Assembly (NCBI GenBank): GCA_030248215.1 | Contig: JASANG010002537.1 | Location: 1 to 64,000 of the forward strand | Reading direction: 5' to 3' | Origin: Enoplolaimus lenunculus | Taxonomy: Eukaryota > Nematoda > Enoplea > Enoplida > Thoracostomopsidae | DNA length: 64,000 nucleotides | In this document: piece by piece, positions 33,301-45,420 of the stretch | Layout of the letters: each line of letters opens with the position of its first letter | How positions within the stretch are numbered: position 1 is the stretch's first letter | The notes under the pieces: generated by a model | Seen by the model: the letters and a program-made list of their open reading frames with translations, nothing else | Databases searched by the model: none | Told to the model about the DNA's origin: nothing | Position numbers and translations under genes: made by a program

Positions 33301-36300
33301 TACCTCTTGTTGAAATCTAGTACGTATACTGATTTGCTAACATGATCTTTACGGCAAATATCGCAAAGTTTTGACCAGCATAATATAACATTTGAAAATG
33401 TTCATAATATTGTGGTATTAAGCTTAAATATTATTGTCCTCTGTATTGTCATGTCATATGATTACTAAAATTTGAAATTTGAATTATATATTTGACCATA
33501 GACAATGTGCTCAAGCATGTCACTTTGCTTGCTTCGCAGTAGGCCTGGTGCGTCCCCAAGCACTGGTCTTGCGATCTCTTCACGTCTGCATCTTTAAACC
33601 TTGTGAAGCGGTCACAATTGGACGATCAAACAATGACGTGTGTAATCTTACTTTTGTACATACCGTGCGTTTGTGAGCACGGTAGATTGCGCGTTTTAAT
33701 GCATGTCAAGCATTTACTACTAAACAGTATTGTATCTGGCATATGCAGTTTTTAAAACTGCATTTTCAACTTTTACCTCAAAAAACGTTTTGCCTTTTAG
33801 CAATTTCAAATTGTATTTTTGCATAGCTTCGTGACCAATGACTGCTGGCAAGTATTCGCCGTACGTTATCACTTGAAGCGCGGCTCCGACAATTTTTCTT
33901 GATTCCTAAAATGTGTGTTCCCTATCGGTTCACAATTATACATATTGAATACAACTTTATTAGTTTTGGGATTTAATGTGGATTTTTTTCGTACAGTAAT
34001 ACTATTTATTCAGTTCTGCAACTGTATACTAAGATGACACAAAACCCGTCTTTACCCGCGCAAAATTCCTTTAATACCGTCACCGACCTCACCTGCCCTT
34101 CTTTTTTCTTCTGCGTTCAATACAAATGTGTAATTTCACAGTGCATTGATGTTTACTCGCTTCTTATTTTACACTCATACGGTAAAAACAGGTTAAAAAT
34201 TCAAGTTCTTCTACATTATCTGGTTTCAGGTTTCTTATGAAAATTTCAAGCGGGTAAAGAACCACAAACTTTTACCATCGCTTTAAAATTTATTACCCGC
34301 GGGTATACCCGCGCCAAAATGTCCTCAACCGTAACAGCGTTACCCGCGGGTAGCGTGCAGTTCTGGTTACACTTATTTTATTCACTTCTGCTGTTTTTGT
34401 CACAGACACTTCCTCGATGAACCATCGTATATAAACGATTCGCTAGTTCCATGTTAAGAACTAAAATTTTAGTCGTTTTTCAGTGTCGGCCACCTTCAAT
34501 CTGAATTGCTCAACACTCTACCGTACCTGATATAATTTCTCGTCATCCCAGTGCGGATTTAAATCTTGCAGTTCTTTTGCGACTCGATTATGTTCTCGCA
34601 TAAATATTATATGTATCGCACTTAACGCAGATTGTTCGTTTACCCGACTGTCACCCGCAAGAAAACAGTGCGCTTTAATTTTTGATTTTTCGACCGTAGC
34701 AGTAACAGGGATGCGGCATGCATTAGATGTTGCGTTTGGCAGTAATTGATTACCATTTAGTCCGACACTATGCGCAAGAATCCCTTAAAAATAGACAACT
34801 GTTTAACCAGTTGCAGCACAGAAGCCGGGTAAAACCAGCTGCTGCTGCCAGTTCATAAATTAATAATGAACCAGTTTTGTTGCAATTATTTTTGACAAAT
34901 TATTTGAAATAAAATTTAAAACAATTTTGTTTTACTATTTTTAAAAATAATATGTTTGATAAATTACTGTAGTCAACTACTGCTTAATAAGTCGTCGATG
35001 CAAGTTACTGCTGTACGCCGGGCTCAGCTATTTATGGCGCGTCCAAAAAATGGGCATGTGAACATTGATTAACGGTTTGTTTTTGCAAAGATATCAAAGA
35101 TATTTAGATCTCTGCCTTAAGCTGATCAAAAATGCAACATACGCATGCATAACGCCTCTATGCTATAGGTATACACCAAAACCAGGCGGCAAAATGTTGT
35201 ACAATATTTGTGAGAGCTGTAGAATAGATTTGTCGTATGTTATCGATTTAAAACATTCCGTATTCAAACCTTGGAATAATTCTAAAGCTTAAACCATAAA
35301 AAACATTCGCTTTGACCGCTATAAGACGTAATTAATACATTAACCGTCTGCTTTCATCAATTTTTCCTCATGTATAACCACACAGCAACCAGTGCCGGAG
35401 CAGGCAGGTGCGGGGGCATCCCCAAATTCCAGAGTGGGGACCCTCAAACTCGTGAGCGAGAAGCCAGACGCATTCTAAAACCTACGCGGGTTTTCCTTCA
35501 TCCGGATAGGGTGGGGGGCCTTTTAGGGGTGCGGCCCCCCAAATGGGGGTATGGGTGGTGGCTGCTCCGGCCCTGACAGCAGCTAACCAAGCAGATCATA
35601 CGCCACTAAAACATACGAAAGAAATCACACAACAATTTTAGCGAAAACGCACCATTTTTATGTAATCTTAGATGGTCAGCTTCCTCTTTGCGTGATCCGT
35701 ATATCATTGACCCGTCAATATATGTTGTCAGCTCGTTTAATTGCTCGCGAACTAAAAGTGCACAACGTAGACGATGTGACTTTGAGCATAGTCAGTTTGA
35801 GGTACTAACTGTGGTGTACCCGAATAATAGTGGAAATAGTACTCGGGGGTCCCTATTTTGAGTCGTAATCAATACGAGTCGGTATCTGTAAGAGTTTGTT
35901 GACTGCTTACGGATAGTCTAAAATTTCTTAATTACAGTTTATAAATGGCAATTTACGTATATATTCATAGTAGCATACTTTAGTTTTAAAAGTATATCCA
36001 TCCATTGTGAAATACATAAGGAAAATGTGTGAGGTGCAAACAACATGGACTGGGTTGAGAAAAATATGCCACAGTCCGTAACCGAATAGCAAGAGGCTCT
36101 GGAGAGGTTAAATGTCAATTACCGGCCTTATATCCGGGTCACTACGATATGGTTATAATTTAAATCAGGTTTAATATGCGAGTCGAATGCTATAAAATCG
36201 AGTTTGCGTGCGCACCATTTTCAATTGTTTCCCCTAGTACAATACCAATGTTGCTTGTAAAAGCCGTCGGACGCCTTGTATGCCTGTCCTAAAAAATTTT

Positions 36301-38533
36301 CGAAACTCCTATAGCACAGTCAGTTTTTAAGCAAAAAAATGTACAGCATTATACAATACAACCTATCGTCTACAACGAAGCCACACCCGCAATTGTTGAA
36401 GAGGGACAAGCTCAACAGGTTTGAGTCGTCAAAATAATTTTCCTTCCAATTACTTTGTGTAAAAGCTGCTCCAATAAATAACTTTAGTATTGCAAATTCA
36501 AGAGAAAAGCATTCAAACTCCCACAGCAGGGATCAAAACCAAAATTTCTTGTCAAGAGTTAGTGTTAAAATTTCATTTGGCTTATCGCTCGCTGCGGTTG
36601 CAAACTTTCTTTCAATTCAATTGAAAATGTCTATATCCGTCATTAGTTTAGTGTTTACATATTATGTATATTATGAAAAGTGCCTCGGTTCCCCAAGTTT
36701 CTGCAAAGACTATACGCCTGGCGACCACTGATAGGCGCGAAAGGAACGCTTTAAGGATGGCGCTATACTTGCCAAGTAGTTCCATCGGACGGCGCCGGAC
36801 GTCATCAAAGAGTATAGTACCGCCATAACTTTGAAAAAAATCGTTCTTATTTTCAAGGTGAAATGATATTACTGCATACCTATTCCAGCATTTCCATTTG
36901 CGGATCGAACAAAGTGAAAGCATTTTGATTTGTTGGACGCAAATTTAAAATGTGGATCATCTTCAGGGATTGGAATTGGTAAACATTCACGATTAATCGT
37001 TTCGCTTGAATCACACGCTGAACAATCGATTGCATGTTCGCCTGTTTAATAATAAATAGGCTATTGTGTAGTTGATCCTCACGTTTAAGGTTAAGGTTTT
37101 TAGGCTCAGGCTATGGAAAACGTTTATATACGCGTTTTTCGAGACCTACACCTAAACATAAACTGTGGTCGAAGTGCGCAAAAGTCAATAAGTGTTGTAT
37201 TCTAGGCATACACAGTGTTATATACTTTAATCAGTTCCGCTTCCGTAAATTGGAGAAATAAAAAAACTCAACGGAACGTGTCGGAATTTTGCATTGCTGA
37301 CAGACTTTTGAATGCATCTCGAGATTAGAGTATTTAACCATAAAATTTAAAACAAAACCCACGGGTTGAGGCCCGTAGGCAGCTCACCTTGTTAGGCGAC
37401 TAAAAGATTTTAAGGAGGGGCACACAAGGGTTTTTATACTTACAAGTTGCAAGCGAAGCTCAAAATTTTCTAAGTGGGGTCAAATCTCTTCCAAGGCGGA
37501 CTCAGCTACCCTGGTCACCCCTTGGCTACTGGCTCGGCTGGGTTTAAATATTAAAGAAGCTGTTAGCGGTGTATACGGTGTAACGATTTTTAGCTCACCT
37601 TCAAACGACATTGGCGTAAGAGTTAAATCGTGATCCAGAAACTGGCCATATTGCATCAGTAACGCAGTCACTTTGCTGCTTTCGACGTTTTTTGAAGGCG
37701 ACAATATATTGGACACTTGTCGTGGTCCTGGCAATGTCTTACCGCTAATTGCAGTGCTTCTGGGTGCATCGAAACCTAAATCAAACTGTAAATAAGTTAA
37801 CAGGATGCAGTCAGCTCAACGGAAACAAGAGGCCCCAGCCGAATTTTAGCTTGGGCATATGATGATTTCACGCAAATTCACATACGAGATCAAGACGAGA
37901 GCTCTAAATTTGACCTTATAATGAAAAGGAAACGCACGAACCATCCCACTGTCATAATGAGTAATAGTTAAAATGCTACAATTAGTTTCAAGATGATTTC
38001 AATCTTTGAATTATATAACAACATTCAGAAACTTAAAACAGTTTCTGCTACTTTTTCGAAGTTTTCAACCCGAATCTATTGAAATAAACTATAATATACT
38101 GTACTTGTTACTTGTTTCCTCTACGTTTAGCGTTTATTTGATAGAAGGCAAATGCTTCTACGTATATTGTTCGTCATTTTCCTAAACCTAAAGCTTAAGC
38201 CTAGCCTAAGCCTCAGTCTATTTTAGTATTGCAATCATTATACGCGTTGAATGTATTAGTAAACAAAATACAATAGCTACCGTCATCATAAGCAGGCTGA
38301 AGCAAACGGCGAAATATTTGTCCGGCTCTGCCTTGATCAGGGTTTTGAAGACTGTTACAGCTTCCGTCAATGCTTCGAAACGCCAAATTGGTCCCAACAC
38401 AGACAGGATCAATTTTGGGCAAATCCAGAACGTCGCATTTGTCCATCTTTGACGAAATGTTCGATTTTCCACAAAGATCGTTATGTTTGACTAGTTTTTT
38501 GTCACAATTTGTATCAATATTCAACGCTTTGAG
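30302..38533 (-). CDS. Animal haem peroxidase (myeloperoxidase/peroxidasin superfamily)
   Basis: Ten exons, 5' to 3' on the minus strand: 38533-38281, 37775-37599, 37041-36880, 35751-35653, 34783-34527, 33905-33777, 33142-32904, 32026-31805, 31319-31150, 30429-30302. All phases agree, giving 611 codons and a TAA at 30302. Landmarks: [15 protein letters not shown]; distal DHD in [43 protein letters not shown] with the arginine and glutamate that in mammalian enzymes bind substrate and haem; MREHNRVA; proximal histidine in [22 protein letters not shown]; and a C-terminal [15 protein letters not shown]. The active site looks intact. The protein ends at NPFLINSNW, without the longer cysteine tail of MPO. 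A first exon with signal peptide was not found: ATG 38554 reads straight into the first exon (MLVLFLQ), but an acceptor-like TTTTTACAG ends there too. Probably secreted. Confidence 0.93.
30951..31110. repeat. 30-bp minisatellite in the last peroxidase intron
   Basis: TGATCTGCGGCACTTTCAAA units recur exactly every 30 bases, with alternate units carrying CAGCTGATAC or CTTATGC, so the higher-order unit is 60 bp. The unit is a multiple of three, which keeps open frames on both strands, but the splice sites at 31149 and 30430 remove it. Confidence 0.9.
32645..32815. repeat. AAGACA-type repeat in a peroxidase intron
   Basis: Read in reverse it aligns with 10060-10170 (CTTAATACGGACTTCAGAC, TTGAATTCAAGACT, TTCAGAAATATGGGTGTGAAA). 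Confidence 0.75.
35390..35575. mobile_element. hAT-like MITE (CAGGGCCGGAGCAG ends)
   Basis: Left CAGTGCCGGAGCAG and right CTGCTCCGGCCCTG are inverted ends. ACAGCAAC before and ACAGCAGC after match at 7 of 8, an hAT-type 8-bp target duplication. GC-rich (GGGGGCATCCCC, GGCCCCCCAAATGGGGG). In an intron of the peroxidase gene. Confidence 0.87.
35807..36155. mobile_element. MITE family 6 copy in a peroxidase intron
   Basis: Left GGTGTACCCGAATAATAG and right CCTTATATCCGGGTCAC. Reverse-complemented it shows TTGCTATTCGGTTACGGACTG, also found at 18652-18672 in the other copy. Confidence 0.8.
36757..36826. mobile_element. 70-bp palindromic element with GGCGCC core
   Basis: ATGGCGCTATACTTG at the left and its imperfect complement GAGTATAGTACCGCCAT at the right enclose CGGACGGCGCCGGACGTC. 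The same ends and core recur in the longer element at 38749-38978. Confidence 0.72.
37367..37535 (+). mobile_element. GGCCCGTAGCCA repeat family copy
   Basis: GGCCCGTAGGCAGCTCACC, AGGAGGGGCACACAAGGG and TTACAAGTTGCAAGCG match 55087-55250 in order and spacing. Lies in a peroxidase intron. Confidence 0.75.
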
Positions 38534-38748
38534 CTGTAAAAACAAAACCAACATCAGTAGAAAATCATGATACAGCAGTTGATTTTAAAACAGGGTGCTG
38601 ATAGCCAAATACAATTTTAATATTAATTTGCAGAGATTTTTTCATAAAAATTTTCAATTCTATGTTACGCAAAACATTCTGATTTCAAAAATGGCAGGAG
38701 CCGTCGGCCCGACTGGTACAGGCTGCTGCGGTATCGATAGAATAAAGG

Positions 38749-38978
38749 TTGCGCTATATTTTTAATGACGTACGGCGCCGTTCGTACTCGTACGGCGCCG
38801 TACGTCACCGTGCGTCACCGTCCGTCACCCGTAAAACGTCGTCCGTCGTCGTCCGTCACCGTCGGTATCGTGCGAAAATTCCTCACGTACGATACCGTAT
38901 GATGACGGACCGTGATGCATGTGCGGCGGACGGTGACGAACGGCGACGTACGGCGCCGCATGACAAGTATAGCGGCAT
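38749..38978. mobile_element. GC-rich palindromic element of ACGGCGCCGT/CCGTCACCGT units
   Basis: Ends GCGCTATATTTTTAATGACG and CATGACAAGTATAGCGGC are inverted. Between them lie TACGGCGCCGTACGTC blocks and repeated CGTCCGTCACC in AT-rich surroundings. A frame open through it on either strand is an effect of this composition. Confidence 0.8.
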
Positions 38979-39140
38979 GCACACTGTATTTGGATTTAGT
39001 CTTAGTTGAACAATTTTTGCTAAGTTTAAGAGTACTTTCAACTTCTTTTTAAAACAGTCATGACAAAGCAAAACAATTTCATTTCAATTGAAAATTGAAA
39101 CCAAATATATTAATGAAAGCAAGTGTCTTTGTCAACAGTA

Positions 39141-39381
39141 CACTGTGGATTCCAGTGAGTTGATAAATCAAATCAGAAAGATAATTCATTTTACTTGTTA
39201 TTATTTCTGATTAAACAGCAAACATTATCTCACTCTGAGCTGATTTAATTCCACGTGAGAAGATTAATTATAACTCAGATTGTGTTCACTCAATCGAGAA
39301 ATCTGAGTTCTGAAAGGGCTAATTCGGGCTCAGTGATTCAAGTCATTCTGAACTAAAATCAATTCCCTGGAATTTACAGTG
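39141..39381. mobile_element. MITE family 8 (CACTGTAAATTCCAG ends)
   Basis: CACTGTGGATTCCAGTGAG at the left faces the complement CACTGTAAATTCCAGGGAA at the right. The left flank is TA. Non-coding interior. Confidence 0.75.
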
Positions 39382-39994
39382 CAACACAAAACGAACGGTA
39401 CATAAAATACCACTGAAGCGAAAAATTTGAACGAGCAAAGCCGTATTACCGTTTTATGTGCCACCCGTTCAAGTTGCTTCAACGATAGCGACGTAGCTTT
39501 CGGTTCGTTGTAAATACTTAAAATAATTAAATCAACTGACAGTTACTAAGTACGTTTCACACAACAGAAATAGCAAATCAGAACATCTTTGAATATTTAA
39601 AAAAAATTGAAAGAATGTAAATATTGTAAATAAGGTACAGAATCTCCACAATATGCCGAATCCCTCTAGCCCAAGCTTCACGCTCGTATCTCTGTACGGT
39701 GAAGGTAACAAAATAACTTACAATGTAACTACATGCATTTGAGTCCTAGTTTGAAAATAGTCGTCTGATAAACCAGAAACTGTTCATGTTGGAAAATGTT
39801 ACATACATTGCTTTTCCTAAATCAACAATCATACGATGAAGTATTGATCGACGAATCGTACATTTACTTGGATGATTCAGTTCAAAAAATATCGCTGGAG
39901 GTCCCCATTGCGTTGGAAAGAAAGTTTTTGTTTCTGCAACAAAATAGTTTAAAGGTCACATTTAACAAATTGTATGGAACGCTAATGAATAGAA

Positions 39995-40210
39995 GGACTA
40001 ATGTTACTTTTAGGGCCGTAGCAGTAGATTAAGCGTATTCCTAAGCCTAAGCCTAAGCCTAAGCAAAAAGTGTATTCCTAAGCCTAAGCCTAAGCCTAAA
40101 CCGAGGCCTAAGCCTAAGCAAAAAATGCAGTCTTGAATCTAAGCCTACTCTTTTACAGATCACCAAAAACTGGGACGGCCAATGTGACGGCCAAAAAAGT
40201 AACATGGGCC
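39995..40210 (+). mobile_element. MITE family 1 with perfect 8-bp target duplication
   Basis: AATAGAAG flanks both sides (39987-39994, 40211-40218). The ends are subtype-B-like (ACTAATGTTACTTTTAGGGC; complement of AAAAAAGTAACATGGGCC). Interior has two blocks of CCTAAGCCTAAGCCTAAGC. Confidence 0.92.
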
Positions 40211-40727
40211 AATAGAAGCATGCGCTGAACGTATTTAAATTTTTGACGTGATAGACTTTTAGCCTTGCCATTTGTTTAGCATTAGCCACATTTTTCAATT
40301 AATAAATTAGTCCTGGCAACAGCCTCAAATTCGCAGTAGCGGTTCATTACGAACGCCAGCGAGGCGGCTGCACTAATTAGCGCACTTTTAAGGGGTAGAG
40401 AAACCTGTTTCAAAAATAAAAATTTTGTATTGAAATAAATATTTAACTCATTTTTTTCGTCAAACCCTTTTTGACCCCGCGAGTCAAGTCGGCTTCGGAG
40501 CACAGTTTGGCTCTGATTCACATCTGCTAATAGTGACGTTTTAAAGTTAAAACAATTATTTGCCGATGAATTTGACGGTAAACAATATGTTTAAACTTTT
40601 GTGTTATTCGCATCCAGTGAAACCACTACCTGATCCAAAGGTACAGAATTCAAAAGGAGATGGGTGTACTCCCGCGTCAGATTTTTTGCGACAAAATTAT
40701 AATGTTTAGCATATTGAGCAAGTGCTA

Positions 40728-41034
40728 AACGTTTAAAAATTCTACTAAAAATAAAATTATAGAAATTGTGACGATATTACTATTTCGTAAACGACTGCCG
40801 TGTGTCTTTTGTTTCTTGAACGATACAATAATGAAATTTTGAACCAAACTGTCAACGTCAATTGATTCGTCGCGCAATGCTTCTTTAAGACCAGCAGCGA
40901 ATTTGTCTCGTTTGCTTTCAAAGTATTCTGGTGAATCATAATCTAAAAAAACGTTGACCATTAATATTTTTTGGTGTCTATAAAGCATTTTTTCAAAATT
41001 TAAAGTATTCAAATCGTTTGGCAGTCCAAAATGC
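40728..41034 (-). CDS. Possible exon of a membrane protein, unrecognised
   Basis: A minus-strand frame of about 100 residues starts behind a good acceptor (TTTTAACAG at 41035). It reads MVNVFLDYDSPEYFESK, RDKFAAGLKEALRDESID and VDSLVQNFIIVSFKK, then a basic stretch and a hydrophobic end (NIVTISIILFLVEFL) before the stop. The alternation of hydrophobic and charged residues is protein-like and faintly recalls an extracellular SEA-type domain before a membrane anchor; this is inference. It lies 2.2 kb upstream of the peroxidase on the same strand but no joining exon was found. It could be an exon of a separate gene or a chance frame. Confidence 0.35.
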
Positions 41035-43044
41035 ACTGTTAAAACGTGGAAAATCTATATCTTAAAGTCGAGCACAAAACTTTAAATCAGAATTCACGAA
41101 AAATTTTCAAGGTCTACAAAATTTCGATTTATAAGTTTGAAATCCGAATACGTAAACCTATAGACATTAAACTATGCCATGAAAAAGATTACACCTTCTC
41201 GATATGAAATTTTAAGAAATTTTTTTAACTCAAAAACAAAAATAACCTACCAAGCTCAAGAGTTAAACCAATCTGAGCCATATAAGCCAGGAGAAGGCAA
41301 ACGACCACATGACCTTGTGAAGATAGTTTCGTCATTATTTATATATTGTTATGAACAACTTATTTCACCGCAAATTATTTTAGATTTCAATTAGAGAAAA
41401 TTTCATCACAGCCCAGCCAACGTGGAAGCTTTCCAGCACTAAGTTTTTTCTTCTTCTTTTCAGGGTAATGCTAGGTAACTGTACCTAAACGGTTTTGAGT
41501 ATAAAGTAAACTATATATCTGTCAAACTACTACGAATTGTTAAGTTTTGCGAGATACTTCGAAAAGGGAAATGCTTACTCTATCCCACATAGGGTAGATT
41601 GTCAGCTAATCGCAGTCAGTGATACGCAAATTTAAATCCACAAAGTTTAGCGTTAAACAATTACGCGTATGTGCAGATTTAAACTCTAAATAAGACGTGA
41701 TAACCTTCTCAGGCTCGAGTGTCAACCACAGACGCGATTTGAATCTTGGTTTGAGTTTTGTTTCCGCACAAACTAGAATATTCATGTGAGAAAGGGTCTA
41801 CGTAGAAATTTTCAACTGCTATCTTTACTATTTCGTTAATAACTGATACATTTTAAATTCTCGTAATAAACATTGTTAAAACTTAAAACAGAACAGCTAT
41901 GAACAAGGATAAATTGAAAATAACTGCAATGTTTTGCTGAAAATAAATTTAACCAAATTTAAACGCTTTTCAAAACAAAACGCGTCAAATTTTAAACAAT
42001 TCCTATATAAACGGCTGTAACACAATATGATTGTGATTCAAATGTGAGCACTGCAAACTACATATACCTTTTAAACTATGAAAAAGACATAAGTTCAGTT
42101 GAACCGGAGCGATTTTAAACTACCAATATTGAATGATAGTTTATATATAGCGAAATTTCTAATAAAGTTGTCAAGTTAATTGAGAAGTGATTGGTTAGTA
42201 AGAAACTGGATTTGGAAACAATTTGTATTAATGCTTAATCCGCTTTATCTTGTGTACGCGTTGTTAATAATGAAACAGTCTAAACCCCAGAAGAAATGTG
42301 CGACAGGAAATAATTTAAAGAATAATTAATTAAAAAATTCGCATAATTAGAGGTTACTGTTAAGCGATATGGTTCTTGTACGCTCTCCCCCATCGAGTAT
42401 ATTAAGGATCAGACTCAGGTTCACTGAAACGCTGGAGCATAGGTAAGCGTTTTCGTAAGCCTAACCATGAGTGTAGGACTTGTCCTAGACGTAAATGTTG
42501 GAGGCCTGTGTCACAGCCATGAATATAAAATAAAAAATTAGCAGTTGAACCGACTAGTTGGTTAAACAACGTTTGAATATTGCGAAATAATAAAAATAAA
42601 ATTTCTTGCATAAATTGGCTTGTCTTTTTCACTCACCTATAATCCGGGCGAACCAGTTATCTGTTTTCGCCTTCGTTTCCGGTAATAATCTGTGTCCTTT
42701 TCCGTTTCCGTTATTTTTACTATCCGTGTTGCTAATGTTTATTCATCTGTAATGTTTGTTTTGTTTAACTTTGATTAGTTTAGTTTGCTGTATTTAATAG
42801 CTTTTAGATTTCATGCGCTACATTATAAAACTTTTGGCCGTTCTGGAGAAGTGTATTGCCTCGTTTTCTACAAACAAGATAAACCATACTCCCATCTGAA
42901 ATATTTTACCCATATGTAAATGTAAGAATGACATCGGCTCTTACTTGCAATCGCCTAAGTGTTTTGTTTTTGCAATTTGTTTACTTAAATTTGGTAGTTG
43001 AAGTGGCCCGCGTTACTCTAAGGGAAGAAACATTGCTTCGCTTG
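41035..43044. other. No gene seen
   Basis: AT-rich. A CCGTTTCCGTT-rich patch at 42640-42720 may be an old family 2 MITE end. Confidence 0.45.
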
Positions 43045-43315
43045 ACCGTATAGAGTACGTTTAAAACTTATGCTATTTTTTGCTTGGGCTTAGGCTTTGG
43101 TTATAGGCTTATTTTTACGCTGAGACATATAGGCTTAGGCTTAGGCTTAGGAATATGCGTATACTACTGTTACGCCCGTTTAAGAAACATTTGCCGATAT
43201 AGTTATGGCCCCTAAGTCTAAGTACAAAAAAAATTAGTCTATAGCTTAAGCTAATACTCTATTGTAGTCACGCACAAAAACGTTGCGCTCCTGATCTTTA
43301 TACACATTGGTCGAA
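43045..43315. mobile_element. Two MITE family 1 copies, opposite orientations
   Basis: 43045-43200 reads TTTTTGCTTGGGCTTAGGC to CTACTGTTACGCCCGTTTAAG (reverse). 43205-43315 reads CCCCTAAGTCTAAGTAC to GCTCCTGATCTTTATACA (forward). Confidence 0.78.
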
Positions 43316-44123
43316 GTTATTGTAGTATATTTCCGAAATGATTATTTTTAGATTTAATCGTATTCACATCGCTTTGCACAAATCGACGTTTAGAAAACGC
43401 GTTTTAGACAGCATGCGTGTGCTTTTTTTTGCTAAAGTTCGTAATGCACCACGGTTTTAATAATACGCAGTTCCACAGTCAAAAATTGTTTAAAACACAA
43501 CAGTTTTTTTTAAATTCTAATTTTTGTGCAAACTATTAACACCCGTATATATAGTTTCACGAAGAGTTCAATACCGGCGTTCTGTAACACAATCTAAGTG
43601 GTAATCTAAACACTGTGTAGTTCATTGTTACCCGTGATTATCGGTCTTACCAAAAAATGAGAGTCAAGTGGCGTCTGCAGGTAAAAAATTGAACAAGCTT
43701 AGTACAGCGGCAATTTTTCCGCTTCTAACGTCATTTCTAGTCTGTATACCTGTCTATATTGTTTTGATAACCCAGGTAGGGTGTGTCTGCGCCCACCCTT
43801 TTATATATTGCACCTGAGAGTCACAGGTACGCTTACGCATAGGTTTAGTGGCAGATTTAGGGAACGGTCTGGATTTAGACTAGATTCAATTATAATCGCG
43901 CAATTTTTTACTGACAGTGGTTCAAGAACGAAAATTTTGACGCAAACACAATTACAACCGTAATACCGCACTGTTTATTTTTTATCGCGACAAAATTAAT
44001 AAGTTTGGGATCAGATTACGCTTGGGCGGGCAAGCTTTAGAAAAAAATTACATGGTTGTGCTCATGAATATGATTTGTACAATATTATCGTGAAGTCGGC
44101 GATTAGTGTTTTTAAAGATAATG
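43316..44123. other. No gene seen
   Basis: AT-rich sequence without supported frames. Confidence 0.45.
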
Positions 44124-44404
44124 GATGGGTGTTTGAAACCCAACTTAAGTACGACTTTGTACTTAAGTACGTGTTGTAATTTATATACACCATTTTGTCG
44201 TTTTCAAAAGTTTACTTAAGTTAAATAGTTTGATACATTACAGATTCATGGAGCATCCTTAAGTATTACTTTTTTGTTATGACAGTTGCTCACATTTGGC
44301 GTTTATATCTGTTTCTGTTTGAAAAGTTAAAGTCCGCGACATAAGTGATTACTTAAGTATAGCTTAAGTAAATCCTTAAGTAAAATTTCAGAAACCCACC
44401 CATT
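44124..44404. mobile_element. MITE family 5 with ACTTAAG-rich arms
   Basis: The left arm GATGGGTGTTTGAAACCCAAC plus CTTAAGTACGACTTTG faces the right arm, complement of GGGTGGGTTTCTGAAATTTTA. ACTTAAG or TACTTAAGTA occurs about eight times inside. Confidence 0.75.
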
Positions 44405-44619
44405 GACTATGGATTTCTGTGTTGAAGTTATTTTTTAGCAAAACCATGAAGTCACGTGCGGTTTCAGAAACCAGCCAATGTACAAAAAAGTGGCGGACTG
44501 ACTTGAAATCTAAAGTTGTGTACCTGAAGAACACACATAATTGGTAAAACTTGCTACTATAAAAGCGCTATTAAACGCAAAGAATTTAACTCTTCAACAC
44601 TTCTACCACATTTAAAGTG

Positions 44620-44705
44620 AAGGCTTAGGTTTAAGCTCAGGCTTAGGCTTATGCAAACATATATATTTCTAAACGTAAGCCTAACCCTAAGTTTAAGCCT
44701 GTGAG
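44620..44705 (-). mobile_element. Scrap of MITE family 1
   Basis: AGGCTTAGGTTTAAGCTCAGG and AAACGTAAGCCTAACCCTAAG around TATATAT; ends lost. Confidence 0.55.
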
Positions 44706-45225
44706 GTGAAAGAAGTGCTAAGAATTTACGCATTCGTTTGTTTTTGTGGGTTTGGTCTGCGTGCTGCATCACATCAACGTTGTTGCTTGGCAACCATTTT
44801 GGCTTCGCATACGGCGTATATCGTTTCTTTGTAATTATCAAGACTATAATTAACTACCAAGCTGCCCGCATAGCAAGGAACGCAATGGTTTTGATATTAA
44901 GGAACTAAAGGACAGCTGTTGCGGACCGTGTATAATTGACTGCCGTCCAAAAATCCCACCGTCCCAGCTAAAAAATAGATGGCTCTTGTTCGTGGTGGGA
45001 TTTTGGGATTTTGAGCTTTTGTGCTTTCAAAAGAATTCATTGCAAGCAATTCCTTTGGCTTAGTATCAGGCTTTAGATTTAAGATTACGCAATCCTTTGG
45101 CTCAAGATTTGGTCTAGGAATTGGCAAAGTTCAATCGTAGGCTTAAGATTAAAGCATGAGCTAAGGCTTAGGCTGAGGCTCAAGAAATACGCTTTAGTGA
45201 AACATAGATTAAATCTTAAATAACC

Positions 45226-45420
45226 GTCAGGCCGTCGACCATATTCCGAAATCCAAACATCCCACCTCCCACCATATCGCGAATTTCCAAAATCCCACCT
45301 TCCATCATATCCCGAACTCCCAAAATCCTACCATCGACTATATCCCGAAATCCTAGAATACCAAAATCTACCTTCGACCATATCCCTAAAATCCCAAAAG
45401 CCCACCTTCGAAAATATCCA
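45226..45420. repeat. Degenerate tandem array, CCATATCCCGAAATCCC units
   Basis: Five or six imperfect ~35-bp units with ACCATATC.CGAA and AAATCCCACCTTC. Related in style, but not identical, to the array at 17695-18585. Confidence 0.78.

Noticed and set aside
44557-44841. 94-codon minus frame as a gene
   Set aside because: Its second half is translated MITE family 1 sequence (SLSLSLNLSL) and the first half has no recognisable feature.
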